From an uncultured Bacteroidales bacterium (GTDB taxonomy: Bacteria > Bacteroidota > Bacteroidia > Bacteroidales > Paludibacteraceae): a DNA stretch of 39,796 nt. The stretch lies in contig CAMJDT010000022.1 in NCBI GenBank assembly GCA_946404495.1, positions 1 to 39,796 on the forward strand. The letters are read 5' to 3'. This document shows, in pieces, positions 39,306 through 39,796 of the stretch. Position numbers and translations under genes: made by a program. Under the pieces are notes generated by a model. That model made no database searches and was not told the origin of the DNA. It saw nothing but the letters and a program-made list of their open reading frames with translations. Position 1 is the stretch's first letter. Each line of letters starts with the position of its first letter.

Positions 39306-39796
39306 ATGAAGCCGAATTTTAAAGATATCAACATTAAGCAAGTTTCGGCCAGCAAGGTTGTTGGCCCGAACAACGCCGACTGGCAGACGCCCGAACTCAT
39401 CGACGTCAAGCCGATCTACACCAAAGAGGACCTGCAGGGCATGGAGCACCTCGACTACGTCTCGGGTATTCCTCCCTTCCTCCGTGGCCCGTACAGCGCC
39501 ATGTATCCGCTGCGTCCCTGGACCATCCGTCAGTACGCCGGATTCTCCACCGCAGAGGAGTCCAACGCTTTCTACCGCCGCAACCTCGCGTCCGGTCAGA
39601 AAGGTCTGTCCGTCGCTTTTGACCTCCCGACCCACCGCGGCTACAACGCCGATAACATGCGCGTCGTCGGCGACGTCGGAAAGGCCGGTGTGTCCATCTG
39701 CTCCCTCGAGGACATGAAGGTCCTCTTCGCCGGTATACCTCTGAACAAGATGTCCGTCTCCATGACCATGAACGGCGCCGTGCTGCCGATCCTCGC
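39306..39796 (+). CDS. mutB: Methylmalonyl-CoA mutase large subunit (partial, runs off the window)
   Basis: The first 163 codons of the catalytic alpha subunit. They include [15 protein letters not shown], the substrate-channel region [30 protein letters not shown], and [13 protein letters not shown], which match mutB N-termini closely. It starts 5 bp after mutA, so the two are translated from one message. The 3' part, including the B12 domain, is outside the window. Confidence 0.96.
   Translation, partial: MKPNFKDINIKQVSASKVVGPNNADWQTPELIDVKPIYTKEDLQGMEHLDYVSGIPPFLRGPYSAMYPLRPWTIRQYAGFSTAEESNAFYRRNLASGQKGLSVAFDLPTHRGYNADNMRVVGDVGKAGVSICSLEDMKVLFAGIPLNKMSVSMTMNGAVLPIL

Overview
The window is chromosomal DNA from a member of the Bacteroidales. 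The evidence is a Bacteroidetes-type promoter (TAnnTTTG with TTTG about 20 nt upstream) in front of nearly every transcription unit. There are also two secreted proteins with type IX secretion (T9SS) C-terminal tails, a PorE-like T9SS lipoprotein, a bactofilin, and a two-gene methylmalonyl-CoA mutase. The closer family cannot be fixed from sequence alone.

Region 1 (about 259-6293) is an accessory cassette. A 29-bp inverted repeat (28 of 29 positions identical) flanks it. A leftward arm carries a VirE/DUF3987-type P-loop protein and three small genes. A 714-bp gene-free centre holds an AT-rich palindrome and four tandem 46-bp repeats. A rightward arm carries a 130-aa unknown, a two-helix membrane protein, a DUF5675 protein and a 55-aa protein. 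The arrangement suggests a small integrated element or defence/lysis-like module; its function is unknown. The coding DNA of the DUF3987 gene is studded with perfect palindromes.

Region 2 (6300-12040) is more accessory DNA: a KilA-N protein, a DUF4143-type ATPase, a DUF456 membrane protein, a HigB/HigA-like toxin-antitoxin pair, a Fic protein and an unknown protein. Region 3 (12100-16800) holds an agmatine-deiminase-family enzyme, a 59-aa unknown, a short rubredoxin, a YqiA-like esterase, Tex and tRNA-Pro(UGG).

Region 4 (16932-26406) is leftward housekeeping. A PorE-like protein, thyA, folA, yidC, a DUF2520 protein and an M20 peptidase probably form one operon from a single recognisable promoter. 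Bactofilin and a DUF1015 protein form a second unit. Region 5 (26453-29753) is a TIR-transmembrane protein followed by a secreted TPR protein, a plausible envelope-sensing NADase pair. Region 6 (29891-39796) has two large T9SS cargo proteins sharing a duplicated C-terminal half, prfB without a programmed frameshift, mutA with a cysteine-rich linker, and the start of mutB.

The most unusual genome-scale signal is the intergenic DNA. Several families of short word-like repeats recur, and in at least nine genes the repeat begins exactly at, or just before, the stop codon. One family (head AATCGT, tail TAAGAA, variable self-complementary middle) also forms the start of two small genes and the end of tex, and one copy is nested inside another.
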